Positions 1 through 8,545 of a DNA stretch of 64,000 nt are shown piece after piece (positions within the stretch are counted from its first letter, which is position 1; each line of letters opens with the position of its first letter). Position numbers and translations under genes: made by a program. The notes beneath the pieces are model-generated. The model was not told the DNA's origin, made no database searches, and saw nothing but the letters and a program-made list of their open reading frames with translations. Origin of the DNA: Rhodospirillaceae bacterium (GTDB lineage Bacteria > Pseudomonadota > Alphaproteobacteria > Rhodospirillales > Rhodospirillaceae); contig JAQWQC010000020.1 of NCBI GenBank assembly GCA_029245025.1, positions 1 through 64,000 of the forward strand, in the 5' to 3' direction.

Positions 1-222
1 TTCGCTTTTCAGCCCCGGCTTGGTGTTAAAATCACCAAACTGTAGGGCCGGAACCGTATTGTCCAGCCAGCGCTGGTCGATGAACCTTGCGTGTGAATCG
101 GCATCACTCGCGTCGGGAAGAATACCGCAAAACCAAGAGGGGTTGCCATCGCCATTAACTTCAAGACGGAGCGCGCAGCCGCTCTGTGTCAATGGCGCCA
201 GCCACCCATCTAGCTCATACAA
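1..222 (-). CDS. Partial hypothetical protein (3' end outside window)
   Basis: An open minus-strand frame of 74 codons reaches the left edge without a stop. It is bounded upstream by an in-frame TAA at 226-228. The only early start I can propose is TTG at 222, with AGGG about 8 bases upstream. The composition looks like a real soluble domain (for example ELDGWLAPLTQSG near the start), but I do not recognise the family. It is divergent from the gene at 462. It could equally be the remnant of a truncated gene, so the start is uncertain. Confidence 0.4.
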   Translation of the reverse strand, partial: MYELDGWLAPLTQSGCALRLEVNGDGNPSWFCGILPDASDADSHARFIDQRWLDNTVPALQFGDFNTKPGLKSE

Positions 223-318
223 AACTTAGCCCTAGGTTTGAGCAAGTGAACCTCCTCTGACAATGCCTTTCAAACGGATGGCGTTTTCGGAAGGGCGCCT
301 ATTCACGCCACCTCAATT

Positions 319-335
319 GAACCATAATATGGTTC
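319..335. promoter_or_regulatory. 7-bp inverted repeat in divergent intergenic region
   Basis: GAACCAT and ATGGTTC are perfect inverted copies separated by AAT. They lie between the divergent genes starting at 222 (minus) and 462 (plus). This is the size and place expected of an operator for a dimeric regulator, but no regulator is encoded nearby and I found no second copy. Function is inferred. Confidence 0.3.
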
Positions 336-461
336 TGATCTAGCCCTGTTTGAACGCCACCAGTTTCATCTGGTCACAATAATCACTTCGGCGCTGATAT
401 ATCTTAGGCCGCCATCGTAGTCGATCACTGTGCCCAATTGCATGCTCGAGAGGACTAAAAA

Positions 462-1691
462 GTGACCTCACTGAAGACTGTAATTGCGATCCTGATGCTC
501 TCCATGGCCAGCCCGGCAAGTGGCCAGGTCTTTCCACCTGCTGTCGCGGATCCGAACATTGCGCTTGAAGAACCGATCTACAGTGACCCGGTGTTTTGGT
601 GGCGAATGACCTCTACGCCAGACAACGTCTTCGAGCCTGATCCATATTTTTATTGGCCCAATGCGGTCATTGCTGGATCAGGCGGCGATTTTCTACTGGC
701 AGCGGCACCGGGAGAAACGGAGCTTCCGACGGACAAGCTCGACGCTCTCGCTGATTGGGCTGAGGCTCGAGACACTTATGCGCTGATCATAGTGCAGAAC
801 GGCAAAGTGCAGCTGGAGCGGTACTGGCAACAGGGTGAGCCGGATATTCTGACCAACGGGCGTGCGATCACCCGCAGCGTCACACCCATGGTGCTGGGTT
901 TCGCGGTCGCGGATGGGGTACTTGATCTGGACGATCCCATAGGTGAATACATTGCGGAATGGCAGAACGATCCGCGCGGCGCCATTACTGTGCGGCATCT
1001 GGCGCAGAATGCATCTGGGCTAGAGGTCGCACCTTCACTTGGCCTGGAGCAGATCTACGGCAACAAGGATCTCTGCCTTGTGTACTGCGGTGACGTCGTT
1101 AGGGCAGCGCTCGCCTACGAGAAGACCAATGAACCCGGCACAAAGTTCGAGGTGGCCCAGGAAAATATGCAGCTGCTGGCGCTGGTAATCGAACGGGCGA
1201 TGGGCGAACCAATTCAAAAAATTCTGTCAGACCGGGTTTGGCGGAAAATCGGCGCCGAGGATGCGGCGTTTCAGTTCGATAGACCGGACGGTGTCGCGCG
1301 CGTCATGTGCTGCATGCGCGCAACGCCGAGGGATTGGGCCCGGTTTGGCACCTTGATGCTGACCGGCGGAAAATGGAACGGCGAGCAGGTGCTGCCCAAA
1401 GGCTGGGTGGATACGATGGCGACGCCGTCGTCGGCCAACCCGCGCTTCGGTATCGGCCTCTGGCTGGGTACGCCCTATATAGCGATGCGCACCTACTTCG
1501 AGGACGACCCCGGCGTCATTCCGCATTCCGAGCCATTTATTGCCGATGACGTGCGGATGATGGAAGGCGGTGGCTTCCGGGTCGTGTTCATGGTGCCATC
1601 GGAAGACTTGATGATTCTGCGCCTTGGGAACTCCCAGCATCCCGATTGGGATCATGCCTATCTGGTCAATGCGTACTTGCGGGGAAAATAA
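462..1691 (+). CDS. Secreted beta-lactamase-fold (PF00144-like) protein lacking the catalytic SxxK
   Basis: It encodes 409 residues starting at GTG, with GAGAGGA about 8 bases upstream. A Sec signal peptide covers roughly residues 1-21 and ends ASGQ. The body resembles serine hydrolases of the class C beta-lactamase/esterase group: PGTKFE followed by LLALVIE, and a C-terminal EGGGFRVVFMVP segment like the family's GQ motif region. At the SxxK position, family members read S-x-x-K-S-V/F-T; this protein reads A135-I-T-R138-S-V-T. The usual Tyr of the second motif (YSSxN) is replaced by VAQEN. The fold is likely retained and the classical chemistry lost. The role is unknown; it may bind rather than hydrolyse. 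The gene stands alone, about 290 bases before the next. Confidence 0.8.
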   Translation: MTSLKTVIAILMLSMASPASGQVFPPAVADPNIALEEPIYSDPVFWWRMTSTPDNVFEPDPYFYWPNAVIAGSGGDFLLAAAPGETELPTDKLDALADWAEARDTYALIIVQNGKVQLERYWQQGEPDILTNGRAITRSVTPMVLGFAVADGVLDLDDPIGEYIAEWQNDPRGAITVRHLAQNASGLEVAPSLGLEQIYGNKDLCLVYCGDVVRAALAYEKTNEPGTKFEVAQENMQLLALVIERAMGEPIQKILSDRVWRKIGAEDAAFQFDRPDGVARVMCCMRATPRDWARFGTLMLTGGKWNGEQVLPKGWVDTMATPSSANPRFGIGLWLGTPYIAMRTYFEDDPGVIPHSEPFIADDVRMMEGGGFRVVFMVPSEDLMILRLGNSQHPDWDHAYLVNAYLRGK

Positions 1692-1858
1692 GATGATACA
1701 CGCATGCGGATCGATTTTGACATGCCTGGACCTCAACGATTTGGTACTTGCCTTGAGGTTAGGCTGCAGAGGTCTAGAAATTTAGAATTTTGATGGAAAT
1801 AAGGTTAAGAAACTGATTTAGAACGTAATTTTGAAAACACCAAAATTGTTCTGTAAAG

Positions 1859-1882
1859 GTGGCTGCGGGCCCTAGCAGCCAC
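1859..1882 (+). other. 8-bp stem-loop in 5' leader of the nitrilase-like gene
   Basis: GTGGCTGC (1859-1866) and GCAGCCAC (1875-1882) form a perfect 8-bp stem around an 8-base loop. It sits about 100 bases before the ATG at 1986. No T-run follows on either strand, so it is not a classical intrinsic terminator. It could be an RNA leader element or an operator. The rest of the 1692-1985 gap shows nothing I recognise. Confidence 0.3.
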
Positions 1883-1985
1883 ACCGAACACCGTGCAATC
1901 AAAGTGGTGCAGTTGATCACCCAGAGAACCTGACTGTTCGCCCAATCCATTTTATCCCACACGCGCACCTAGGAGGACTTGAGAC

Positions 1986-3149
1986 ATGACCGACGACATC
2001 AACCCAAAGCTTAGCGGCATCAGCAGAAAATCCGTTTTAAAGGGCTTTGCTGGCACGAGTGCAGCTGCTCTGAGCGCTGGCCTTCTGGGGCCCGGCGCAT
2101 CAAAAGTCATGGCGCAAGACTCTCGCAGTGCTGGCGTAATACTACCGGTTGACGGGAAATACGTAACAGCCCCGCTCCGCAAAGACGTAATCCGCGTAAC
2201 CGCTGTTCAATCCCCGATCCGGGCCGCCGACCCCGATGACCCGAAAAAGGTGATGACTAGCAACCTGAACGCTATGCTGGAAAGCCTTGACCAAGCCAAT
2301 GGCTTCCCCGGCCACCAGGATCTGGTGTGCTTTCACGAACAACCAATTATGGGCTGGAACCCATGGACGCGTGAAGAGGCGCTGAAGGTCACCATCGAAA
2401 TTCCTGGCAAGGAAACCGAAGCTCTTGGCAAAAAGGCCAAGGAATACGGCTGCTACATTGCGTTCGGCACCTATGCCAAAAGTGACGATTGGCCTGGACA
2501 CTTACTCTTGATCGGAGTTCTCATCGGACCTGATGGAGAAGTTGCGGCTCAGCATTGGAAACTGCACAACGTGCGGCTGAGCCCCACATGGACCATGTTT
2601 ACCACGTCTGTTTGGGACGTATTGGACCAGTACATTGAGATGTACGGCGCAGACGCGGTTCTGCCCATCGCACACACTGATATTGGGAACCTTTCACTGA
2701 CCGTCTCACCCTATGACCCTGATCTTCACCGGGCGCTTGCCATCAAAGGTGCTGAGATCTGTGTACGCTTTTCGTCCGGTGGGTTTAGTGTTGAGGACTC
2801 CAAGTCTGCCGCTTTGTTCAACCAGAATTACGTCATCACCACCAACCAGTCACTTTCACCTGACCAACCGGGCTTCCCGGCCTATTCCGGCCCGGGCGGC
2901 ACCAGCATTTACGGTCCTTTTGGGCGCGAGATAGACATGGCTGAGTCATTTCATGAGGAACACATTACCGCTGCCATCCCCATCGCGCAGTTCCGCAAGA
3001 CCCACCGCCTCCCTGACATTCCCTTAGCAATGGTGATGCCGGTTTACGAACAGTATACGACACCAAATCCGCCAAATTTACAGACCGACTATCAACCGGA
3101 TACTCCCGAAGAGGCTGCCCAATATTTCTTTTCGAACCGCACGTGGTAA
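1986..3149 (+). CDS. Exported nitrilase/amidase-superfamily protein, active-site Cys apparently replaced
   Basis: It encodes 387 residues, with AGGAGG 9 bases before the ATG. The N-terminus (SRKSVLKGFAG, then Ala-rich, then KVMAQ) is a Tat-like leader with RK in place of RR. The body fits the carbon-nitrogen hydrolase fold. Candidate catalytic Glu118 lies in FHEQP and Lys192 in HWKLHN. The segment GNLSLTVSPYD (235-244 region) aligns with the family's IxxCYD motif, putting Ser241 or a neighbour where the nucleophilic Cys should be. Cys259 (AEICVRF) lies downstream of that position. It is the first of three closely spaced genes with Tat-type leaders. Amide or nitrile hydrolysis is therefore doubtful, and the real activity is unknown. 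Confidence 0.78.
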   Translation: MTDDINPKLSGISRKSVLKGFAGTSAAALSAGLLGPGASKVMAQDSRSAGVILPVDGKYVTAPLRKDVIRVTAVQSPIRAADPDDPKKVMTSNLNAMLESLDQANGFPGHQDLVCFHEQPIMGWNPWTREEALKVTIEIPGKETEALGKKAKEYGCYIAFGTYAKSDDWPGHLLLIGVLIGPDGEVAAQHWKLHNVRLSPTWTMFTTSVWDVLDQYIEMYGADAVLPIAHTDIGNLSLTVSPYDPDLHRALAIKGAEICVRFSSGGFSVEDSKSAALFNQNYVITTNQSLSPDQPGFPAYSGPGGTSIYGPFGREIDMAESFHEEHITAAIPIAQFRKTHRLPDIPLAMVMPVYEQYTTPNPPNLQTDYQPDTPEEAAQYFFSNRTW

Positions 3150-3160
3150 GGGAGCACAAC

Positions 3161-4012
3161 ATGAAACGTAGAACGGCACTGGGAACATTGGGCGCGGCCC
3201 CTTTCATATCCGCCACCTTTGGGCGGCAGGCACTTGCGCAATCAGACTTGCTCAAGCTTGATCCATCCAACCCTGACCACAACCTGATGATTTTCCGCAA
3301 GCTTGCGCACACCATGGACGATAGCATTGCCTTCTTTTGGGCCAATCTCCGGAGGATGGGGCAAGAGGGGCCCGTCGCCACGCCCATGTGGGACATTAAA
3401 CTTGCATCCGTGCTAGGAACCACAGACGTCGGAGAAGACGGCACCTACGAAACTACCGCCATCAGCATGGTCGCTTACACGGACACCGCAACTGGCGAAG
3501 TACTGGAGAAGTTTGATAATCCTTGGACCGGAGAAACGGTCGACATCTCACTTTTTCCCGCCGCACCAATGAAGCGCCTCATTACGAAAGATGGGGTCAA
3601 AGGACCCATGATTGAAAGAGATGGCACCCTTGTCGATCACGCAAGCCCAATCGGGCCAAGCTTTATCCAGGGTGATGAAGTCTGGGTTTTTGGTGACGAC
3701 ATGACCACACTTAGAAGCGACGACGGCGAGCGCAAGCTGATCTTCGGCGTGAACGATTGGAGCACATTCAAGGGTAAGCTCGCAGACGTAGCGGACCCAT
3801 CCAATGGCAATCCGCTTTCAGACTGGTACTTCAATGACATCCTAACCTGGTCGCCCTGGCTCAAGATGCCTGGACACCCGGGCAACATGATCTCCCGCGG
3901 GTTTGGGGCGAAGGTCCGTTCCTTTGACGAGATGCCAGCGGACATCCTAGCATTGACCAAACGCATGCATCCGAAAGTGTATGCGGACCCGCGTGCAGCG
4001 TTGGGTCTTTAG
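3161..4012 (+). CDS. DUF1838-like Tat-exported protein
   Basis: It encodes 283 residues from the ATG at 3161, preceded by GGGAG. An in-frame earlier start at 3143 overlaps the upstream gene and is less likely. The leader MKRRTALGTLGAAPF is a Tat signal with cleavage near ALAQ (about residue 27). The mature start (LDPSNPDHNLMIFRKL) and the spread of Trp, Asp and Gly resemble DUF1838 proteins, which have no assigned biochemical role. The gap to the amine oxidase gene is 4 bases, so the two are surely co-transcribed and exported by the same route. The family assignment is from memory. Confidence 0.7.
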   Translation: MKRRTALGTLGAAPFISATFGRQALAQSDLLKLDPSNPDHNLMIFRKLAHTMDDSIAFFWANLRRMGQEGPVATPMWDIKLASVLGTTDVGEDGTYETTAISMVAYTDTATGEVLEKFDNPWTGETVDISLFPAAPMKRLITKDGVKGPMIERDGTLVDHASPIGPSFIQGDEVWVFGDDMTTLRSDDGERKLIFGVNDWSTFKGKLADVADPSNGNPLSDWYFNDILTWSPWLKMPGHPGNMISRGFGAKVRSFDEMPADILALTKRMHPKVYADPRAALGL

Positions 4013-4016
4013 CACA

Positions 4017-5453
4017 ATGCTCCCGAGCCGCCGGTCCATGGTCAAAGGTCTTGGCGCAGCGGCGCTGACCGGCTCCGCCGCCATTCGTTCACGCTCCGCT
4101 CGGGCCCAGGACAAGGCTGATGTGGTGGTCCTCGGGGCAGGATTATCAGGGCTGCAATCGGCCTTGCTGCTGGAAGAACTCGGTTACAGCGTCCTTGTGC
4201 TGGAAGGTCGCGACCGCATTGGCGGCAAGGTCCTCACCCACAAGATGCCCAATGGGTTCGTTGAATTGGGTGGCCAGACCATCGCCGCCGGCTACGGTCG
4301 TATGCGCGACCTGGCTGCGCGCACGAGGGTCGAATTATTCGACTACTTACCACGCGTGATGATGGACGGCGCACCGGTGCTCGCATTGGATCAGAAAGTC
4401 ATTGCAAAAACAGACTGGGCTGGCTCACCGCAAAACCCTTTTGCTCCCCACAACAGGGACAAAATGCCGTGGGAGCTAGCTTCTGGCGTTCTAGCGAAAC
4501 ACAATCCCCTCGCAGATCCCGGTGACTGGAGTGACCCAAAGAGCTTTAACTTGGACGTGCCGTTCTACGACTTTTTGAAGGCTCAAGGACTCAGCGACGC
4601 CGAGATTAAACTCAGCTACAACACCAATGTGGGTTACGGGACATCTGCGCACGATGTGTCTGCGCTGATGATGTTTTTCATCCAATCCTGGAACAAACAG
4701 CAAAGCGAAGGCGCACCCAATATGTTCGGCGCGCCCGGCGGCAACACCGACATCATTAACGGCATGGCCAAAGAACTCAGCACTGAGGTACGTCTGAACC
4801 AGGAAGTCCAGTCTATTGATCTGTCTGACGCAGGTGTCGAGGTAGGCTGCGCGAACGGATCACGGTACTCGGCCAAAATAGCCATCTGCTCCTTTCCCTT
4901 CTCAACTCTTAAGTACGTGGACATTTCGCCGACGCTGTCCGGCGCACAGCAACAAGCTGTGTACACGCTGCCTTTCATGAAGATCACCATCACCGTGTTA
5001 GAGACCAAAGAACCGTTCTGGGTAAATGACGGCCTTGGCCCCATGACCTGGACAAACGGCCCAGCGGGCATCATCACCGGCACCCGCTACGGCGAGAGCG
5101 ATGACGTCAACGCATTGGTATCATGGACACGTGGCCACGACGCAGCCCGGTTGGACCGGCTCGGCCCAGAGCACGCCAAGGCTTTGGTCATACAGGAACT
5201 TGAGGCTGCCCGCCCCGCAGCCAAGGGCAAAGTGAAGGCCGTCCACTATCATTCTTGGGGGATGGAACCATTTTCTGCCGGTGACTGGGCCGTATTCCGA
5301 CCAGGGCAAATCTCAGCGTTCAGGTCGGAGATGGCGAACCCCCACGGTAGGCTGTTCTTCTGTGGTGAGCATACGGCGGTATCTAACCGCGGCATGGAGG
5401 GAGCACTCGAGTCAGCGGAGCGGGTCGTATTTGAGGCACTAGATCGAATCTGA
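4017..5453 (+). CDS. Tat-exported flavin amine oxidase (monoamine oxidase family)
   Basis: It encodes 478 residues from the ATG at 4017, four bases after the previous stop. An upstream in-frame ATG at 3981 lies inside that gene and is rejected. The Tat leader SRRSMVKGLGAAAL ends near SARAQ (about residue 31). The dinucleotide motif GAGLSG is at 40-45, EGRDRIGGK at 63-71, and the C-terminal FAD-binding segment FFCGEHTAVSNRGMEGAL starts near 447. All are typical and intact for PF01593 amine oxidases. It should oxidise an amine in the periplasm and make H2O2, aldehyde and ammonia. The substrate is unknown. Co-export with the DUF1838 and nitrilase-like proteins suggests one extracytoplasmic pathway for a nitrogen compound. 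Confidence 0.85.
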   Translation: MLPSRRSMVKGLGAAALTGSAAIRSRSARAQDKADVVVLGAGLSGLQSALLLEELGYSVLVLEGRDRIGGKVLTHKMPNGFVELGGQTIAAGYGRMRDLAARTRVELFDYLPRVMMDGAPVLALDQKVIAKTDWAGSPQNPFAPHNRDKMPWELASGVLAKHNPLADPGDWSDPKSFNLDVPFYDFLKAQGLSDAEIKLSYNTNVGYGTSAHDVSALMMFFIQSWNKQQSEGAPNMFGAPGGNTDIINGMAKELSTEVRLNQEVQSIDLSDAGVEVGCANGSRYSAKIAICSFPFSTLKYVDISPTLSGAQQQAVYTLPFMKITITVLETKEPFWVNDGLGPMTWTNGPAGIITGTRYGESDDVNALVSWTRGHDAARLDRLGPEHAKALVIQELEAARPAAKGKVKAVHYHSWGMEPFSAGDWAVFRPGQISAFRSEMANPHGRLFFCGEHTAVSNRGMEGALESAERVVFEALDRI

Positions 5454-5774
5454 CCATCAGCATGTGGAGATAACCAAACTTGTCCTTTCCGAAAACCCCA
5501 TCCACTGAACTACGCCACCAAAAAAACGCGCATAAGCGTCCCTGTTACAACAGTAAACTTCCCTGTTATTGATTTTAAATTCCCTGTTCCTGTTTTTAGG
5601 GAATTAGGCACTAGAACCCGGATAGTCTGCGGGCTACGGGCCGCAGCTTTAAGCGAACCGGCTCGAAAACTAAAATTTTCCCTGTAAATTCCCTGTTTAA
5701 CAGGGAAATCGCATGAGAATAGCTCGCTCATGACTGCACACACAGCCAACCAGACTTAGGGTTAGAGAGACCTC
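5454..5774. other. Intergenic region with TTCCCTGTT repeats
   Basis: This 321-base stretch has no convincing gene. It separates the plus-strand export genes from the minus-strand catabolic operon. Its main content is the repeat array at 5539-5707. A short stretch at 5501-5519 reads on the minus strand like the 5' end and D-arm of a tRNA (GGTGGCGTAGTTCAGTGG), but no anticodon arm or matching 3' acceptor follows. Confidence 0.6.
5539..5707. repeat. TTCCCTGTT motif array with a 19-bp palindrome
   Basis: Direct copies of (T)TCCCTGTT occur at 5539-5546, 5559-5567, 5580-5588 and 5689-5697, with a shortened copy TTCCCTGT at 5678-5685. Inverted copies are at 5598-5606 (AGGGAATTA) and 5699-5707 (AACAGGGAA). 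The last direct and inverted copies form the perfect palindrome TTCCCTGTTTAACAGGGAA. Open frames through the array are artefacts of the repeat. From memory, such arrays are widespread in alphaproteobacterial intergenic DNA, often near integration sites; I could not check this. Confidence 0.6.
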
Positions 5775-6386
5775 TTAAACCCAAAAAACCTCTGACAGTC
5801 GGGCATAAGCTCCTTTGCCGACACGGGCCAAAGGGTTGAAGGCTTCCACATCAATTCGCACCTTACCTTTGGCGTCAATCTTTCCCACATCATCTCGCAA
5901 CCAAAGACGAGAGATTTCAGCAAACACCAAGATTTGTTCAGTATTGCCCACGCGGGTGAACTGACGCGCGAAACAACCCATCGACACCGGCGCCGCTTCT
6001 ACGCGGGGTATTGGCCAGTCCCAGTCGCTCAAGACGATATTAAATTTTTTGACTTCACTCTCGCCGGCAGGCAGGTCTTCGGCGGAATTTTGCATGTCTT
6101 TTGCTTGGTCGACGCACGCCAAACTGATGACGCACTCAGGATTATTACGCAAATTGTGGTGAGTATCTTTGACCTTACCGGCCATACCATCGCCGATTGA
6201 GAACATGACCATGGGCGGATCGCTGGTGATGCCATTAAAATAGGAAAAAGGTCCAAGGTTCCAGCGTTCATCCCCATGCTCTTCCCCGTTGTCACTCAAT
6301 ACCCAAGCAATGGGGCGGGGAATAATGACTTGGCTAAAAAGTGCATAAGAATCCTCTTCGGAGAGGCCTTGTAGTTCAACGTCCAT
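5775..6386 (-). CDS. Flavin reductase-like FMN-binding split-barrel protein
   Basis: It encodes 203 residues. VIIPRPIAWV (about 21-30) and GPFSYFNGITSDPPMVMFSIG (about 45-65, quoted here with its usual landmarks F-S-Y-F-N and D-P-P) are hallmarks of the PF01613 flavin reductase / DIM6-NTAB family, which binds FMN as a dimer. It may supply reduced flavin to an oxygenase; the acyl-CoA-dehydrogenase-fold hydroxylase at 18314 is the obvious candidate partner. It is the last gene of the minus-strand catabolic run. Some family members have other roles, so reductase activity is an inference. Confidence 0.8.
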   Translation of the reverse strand: MDVELQGLSEEDSYALFSQVIIPRPIAWVLSDNGEEHGDERWNLGPFSYFNGITSDPPMVMFSIGDGMAGKVKDTHHNLRNNPECVISLACVDQAKDMQNSAEDLPAGESEVKKFNIVLSDWDWPIPRVEAAPVSMGCFARQFTRVGNTEQILVFAEISRLWLRDDVGKIDAKGKVRIDVEAFNPLARVGKGAYARLSEVFWV

Positions 6387-6444
6387 ATATTCTCAAAATC
6401 CTACATATTTTTAGGCAAAGTGAGCGACCAAGGGCCACCCACAG

Positions 6445-7311
6445 TTATGAGACGGATATCGTGCCCGTACTCACCAGCCCACGCGCGAATGTTTCAAAGG
6501 TTGTAAGGTCTTCAGGAAGAAGGCTGCTTTTCTTTTCGCCTTCTTCAGGTTTCATACCAGTCTTTTGAATCGCACCATACATATTTCTGAGTGCATTAAG
6601 AGACCACGGAGGAAATGCATCTCCTTTGAATGCGGCCCATTCATCTAAGTCATCGCCAAAATATCGGACAGGTTTTCCGAGAAGCTTTGAATATATTTGA
6701 GCAATGCTTTCACCTGTCAAAGCTTCTGGTCCAAATATGCGAAACTCTCCCGTCTCGAAGGGTTCTTTGGTCATCGCCTCTGCAACCGCATAGCCCACGT
6801 CACGTGTATCAATACGGCTAACACCCATCGAACCAATCGGCGCACTAAATACCCCCTGGTTCAAAATTTCAGATTTTAGACCGGCATCTGATTGGAAGAA
6901 GCTACTGGATCGAACAACTGCCCATTCCATATCTGATTGCTTGAATGCGGCTTCAATCGCCAACTTACTTTGATAGAAGGGCACCAACTCGGTCCCTGGC
7001 CCATGGACCAGAGACAAAAAGACCAATCGCTTTACGCCGGCCGCTTTCGCTGCTTCAACAGCCGCCAGACCTCTGGCCTGCTCATTGGGATTGACTTGCA
7101 GCACGAGGACCAATTCATCAACGCCATTGAAAGCTGGGACGATAGTCTCTGGCTTATCAAGATCACCACGTGCAACCTCCACACCCGAAGGGATTGATGA
7201 CTCTTTGTCGGGAGAATGCGTAATGACCCGAACAGCGCGACCTTTGTCGACCAGATGCCTGACCGCAACCGATCCGACTTTTCCCGTTCCACCGACTACT
7301 AATGTCACCAT
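6445..7311 (-). CDS. NmrA-like / atypical SDR NAD(P)-binding protein
   Basis: It encodes 288 residues. The N-terminal VVGGTGKVGSVAVRHL is a GxxGxxG NAD(P)-binding motif of atypical SDRs. Further family landmarks are ARGDLDKP (about 48-55), VKRLVFLSLVHGPGT and a quinone-oxidoreductase/HSCARG-like mid region. Classical YxxxK catalysis is not evident. Members act as NAD(P)H-dependent quinone reductases or as redox sensors that bind NADP without turnover. It sits between the FAD monooxygenase and the flavin reductase on the same strand. The exact role is open. Confidence 0.8.
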   Translation of the reverse strand: MVTLVVGGTGKVGSVAVRHLVDKGRAVRVITHSPDKESSIPSGVEVARGDLDKPETIVPAFNGVDELVLVLQVNPNEQARGLAAVEAAKAAGVKRLVFLSLVHGPGTELVPFYQSKLAIEAAFKQSDMEWAVVRSSSFFQSDAGLKSEILNQGVFSAPIGSMGVSRIDTRDVGYAVAEAMTKEPFETGEFRIFGPEALTGESIAQIYSKLLGKPVRYFGDDLDEWAAFKGDAFPPWSLNALRNMYGAIQKTGMKPEEGEKKSSLLPEDLTTFETFARGLVSTGTISVS

Positions 7312-7363
7312 AATTGTTATCCTATTCTAAATAGTGAGCGTCGCACGCTTTAGTGACGTGGTG

Positions 7364-8545
7364 CTATGAAGATACGCCGAGAGGGCATTGGACCGCATCA
7401 TAGCTATATATCTCATCTACGCTTGCAGCCCGCTCTTTTGATTTATCCCCGTGGACGCGCTGGTAGAGCTTAGTCGCCTGTCGCGCATGCTCGACCAACC
7501 AGGCGGTGCGCGAAAGACGTGTGTCTTCATAGACTTTCAATGCGCTTTCAACATTTTCGTTCTCGGCTAGGGCGCGACCCAAAACTATGGCATCTTCGAT
7601 GGCCATCGCAGAGCCTTGGGCGGCGAACGGAAGAGTTGGGTGTGCGGCGTCTCCGAGCAACGTCGCCCGGCCTACTGTCCACGTCTTTAAGGGGTCGCGA
7701 ACAAACAAGCCCCATTTGTAGCAATTGTCGGCGGGAGTTGAAGCCAATAATTTTTTGACGTCATGGTGCCAATCTGAAAATGCAGTTACGACTTCATCGA
7801 TCGGTGCAGGCCGGTTCCAACCTTCTTCCGCCCACTCTTCAAGGACAACGATGGCGACGTAATTGATTAATTTCCCCTGCCGTACTGGATATTGAATTAT
7901 GTGTTTGTCTTCGCCGATCCAAGACGTCATGCCCGGTTCTATAACTGTATCTGGCAAATCATCCGCTGGCACCATGCCACGCCAGGCTGATTGCCCCGTA
8001 TACTGAGGTTCACTAGGGCCAAATAAGCTACTCCGCACATCTGAGTGAATACCATCGCAGCCAATGAGCAAGTCTCCAGATGCTGACTCTTCATTTTCGA
8101 AATAAATATCTACGCTCGACCCAGACTGACTCAGTTCAACCACACGAAAGCCTGGGGAGATTGCATTAGGATCATTGGCCAGAACTGCGCGCAGTAACAG
8201 GGAATGTAAATCAGCTCTATGGATCAAATAGTACGCGGCTCCATACTTGTCGCGCATTGTATCCTTGACCCCAGCACGCATCATGACTTCAGCAGTGTTG
8301 TAACGCCGGTAGATAGAGTCTGTCGGTTCAATTGCGGCGACTTGAAGGGCGTCCCCCAACCCTAAATACTCTAAGCACCGGACGGCATTTGGCGTGAGCA
8401 TAATACCCGCACCAATTTCACCTAGTTCGGGAGCCCGTTCAAAAATTCTGACCTTGCGTCCAATTTTTTGACAGGATAAAGCCGCTGCAAGACCACCGAT
8501 TCCCGCGCCGGCAATGAGTATGGTCGAGTTGTCCATATCAGCCAC
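7364..8545 (-). CDS. FAD-dependent aromatic monooxygenase (salicylate hydroxylase-like)
   Basis: It encodes 393 residues. GAGIGG at 13-18 binds the FAD ADP moiety. GCDGIHSDVR (about 165-174) is the DG motif. LLGDAAHPTLPFAAQGSAMA (about 297-316) is the GD motif contacting the flavin ribityl chain. This is the single-component class A hydroxylase family (PF01494) that includes salicylate 1-hydroxylase and 3-hydroxybenzoate 6-hydroxylase, using NAD(P)H and O2. The start overlaps the end of the upstream hydrolase gene by 8 bases, implying translational coupling. The ring substrate cannot be read from sequence. Confidence 0.88.
   Translation of the reverse strand: MADMDNSTILIAGAGIGGLAAALSCQKIGRKVRIFERAPELGEIGAGIMLTPNAVRCLEYLGLGDALQVAAIEPTDSIYRRYNTAEVMMRAGVKDTMRDKYGAAYYLIHRADLHSLLLRAVLANDPNAISPGFRVVELSQSGSSVDIYFENEESASGDLLIGCDGIHSDVRSSLFGPSEPQYTGQSAWRGMVPADDLPDTVIEPGMTSWIGEDKHIIQYPVRQGKLINYVAIVVLEEWAEEGWNRPAPIDEVVTAFSDWHHDVKKLLASTPADNCYKWGLFVRDPLKTWTVGRATLLGDAAHPTLPFAAQGSAMAIEDAIVLGRALAENENVESALKVYEDTRLSRTAWLVEHARQATKLYQRVHGDKSKERAASVDEIYSYDAVQCPLGVSS

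Noticed and set aside
1859-1882. Rho-independent terminator for the gene ending at 1691
   Set aside because: Stem is good, but no T-run on either strand and it lies 170 bases after the stop.
5501-5519. tRNA gene on the minus strand (GGTGGCGTAGTTCAGTGG resembles a 5' end and D-arm)
   Set aside because: No anticodon stem, T-loop or complementary 3' acceptor follows within 100 bases; the downstream bases are the end of the amine oxidase gene.
5539-5707. CRISPR array
   Set aside because: Motifs are 8-9 bases, irregularly spaced and in both orientations; no cas genes in the window.
5510-5749. 79-codon minus-strand frame over the repeat array
   Set aside because: Its residues simply translate the TTCCCTGTT repeats; no ribosome site and no family.
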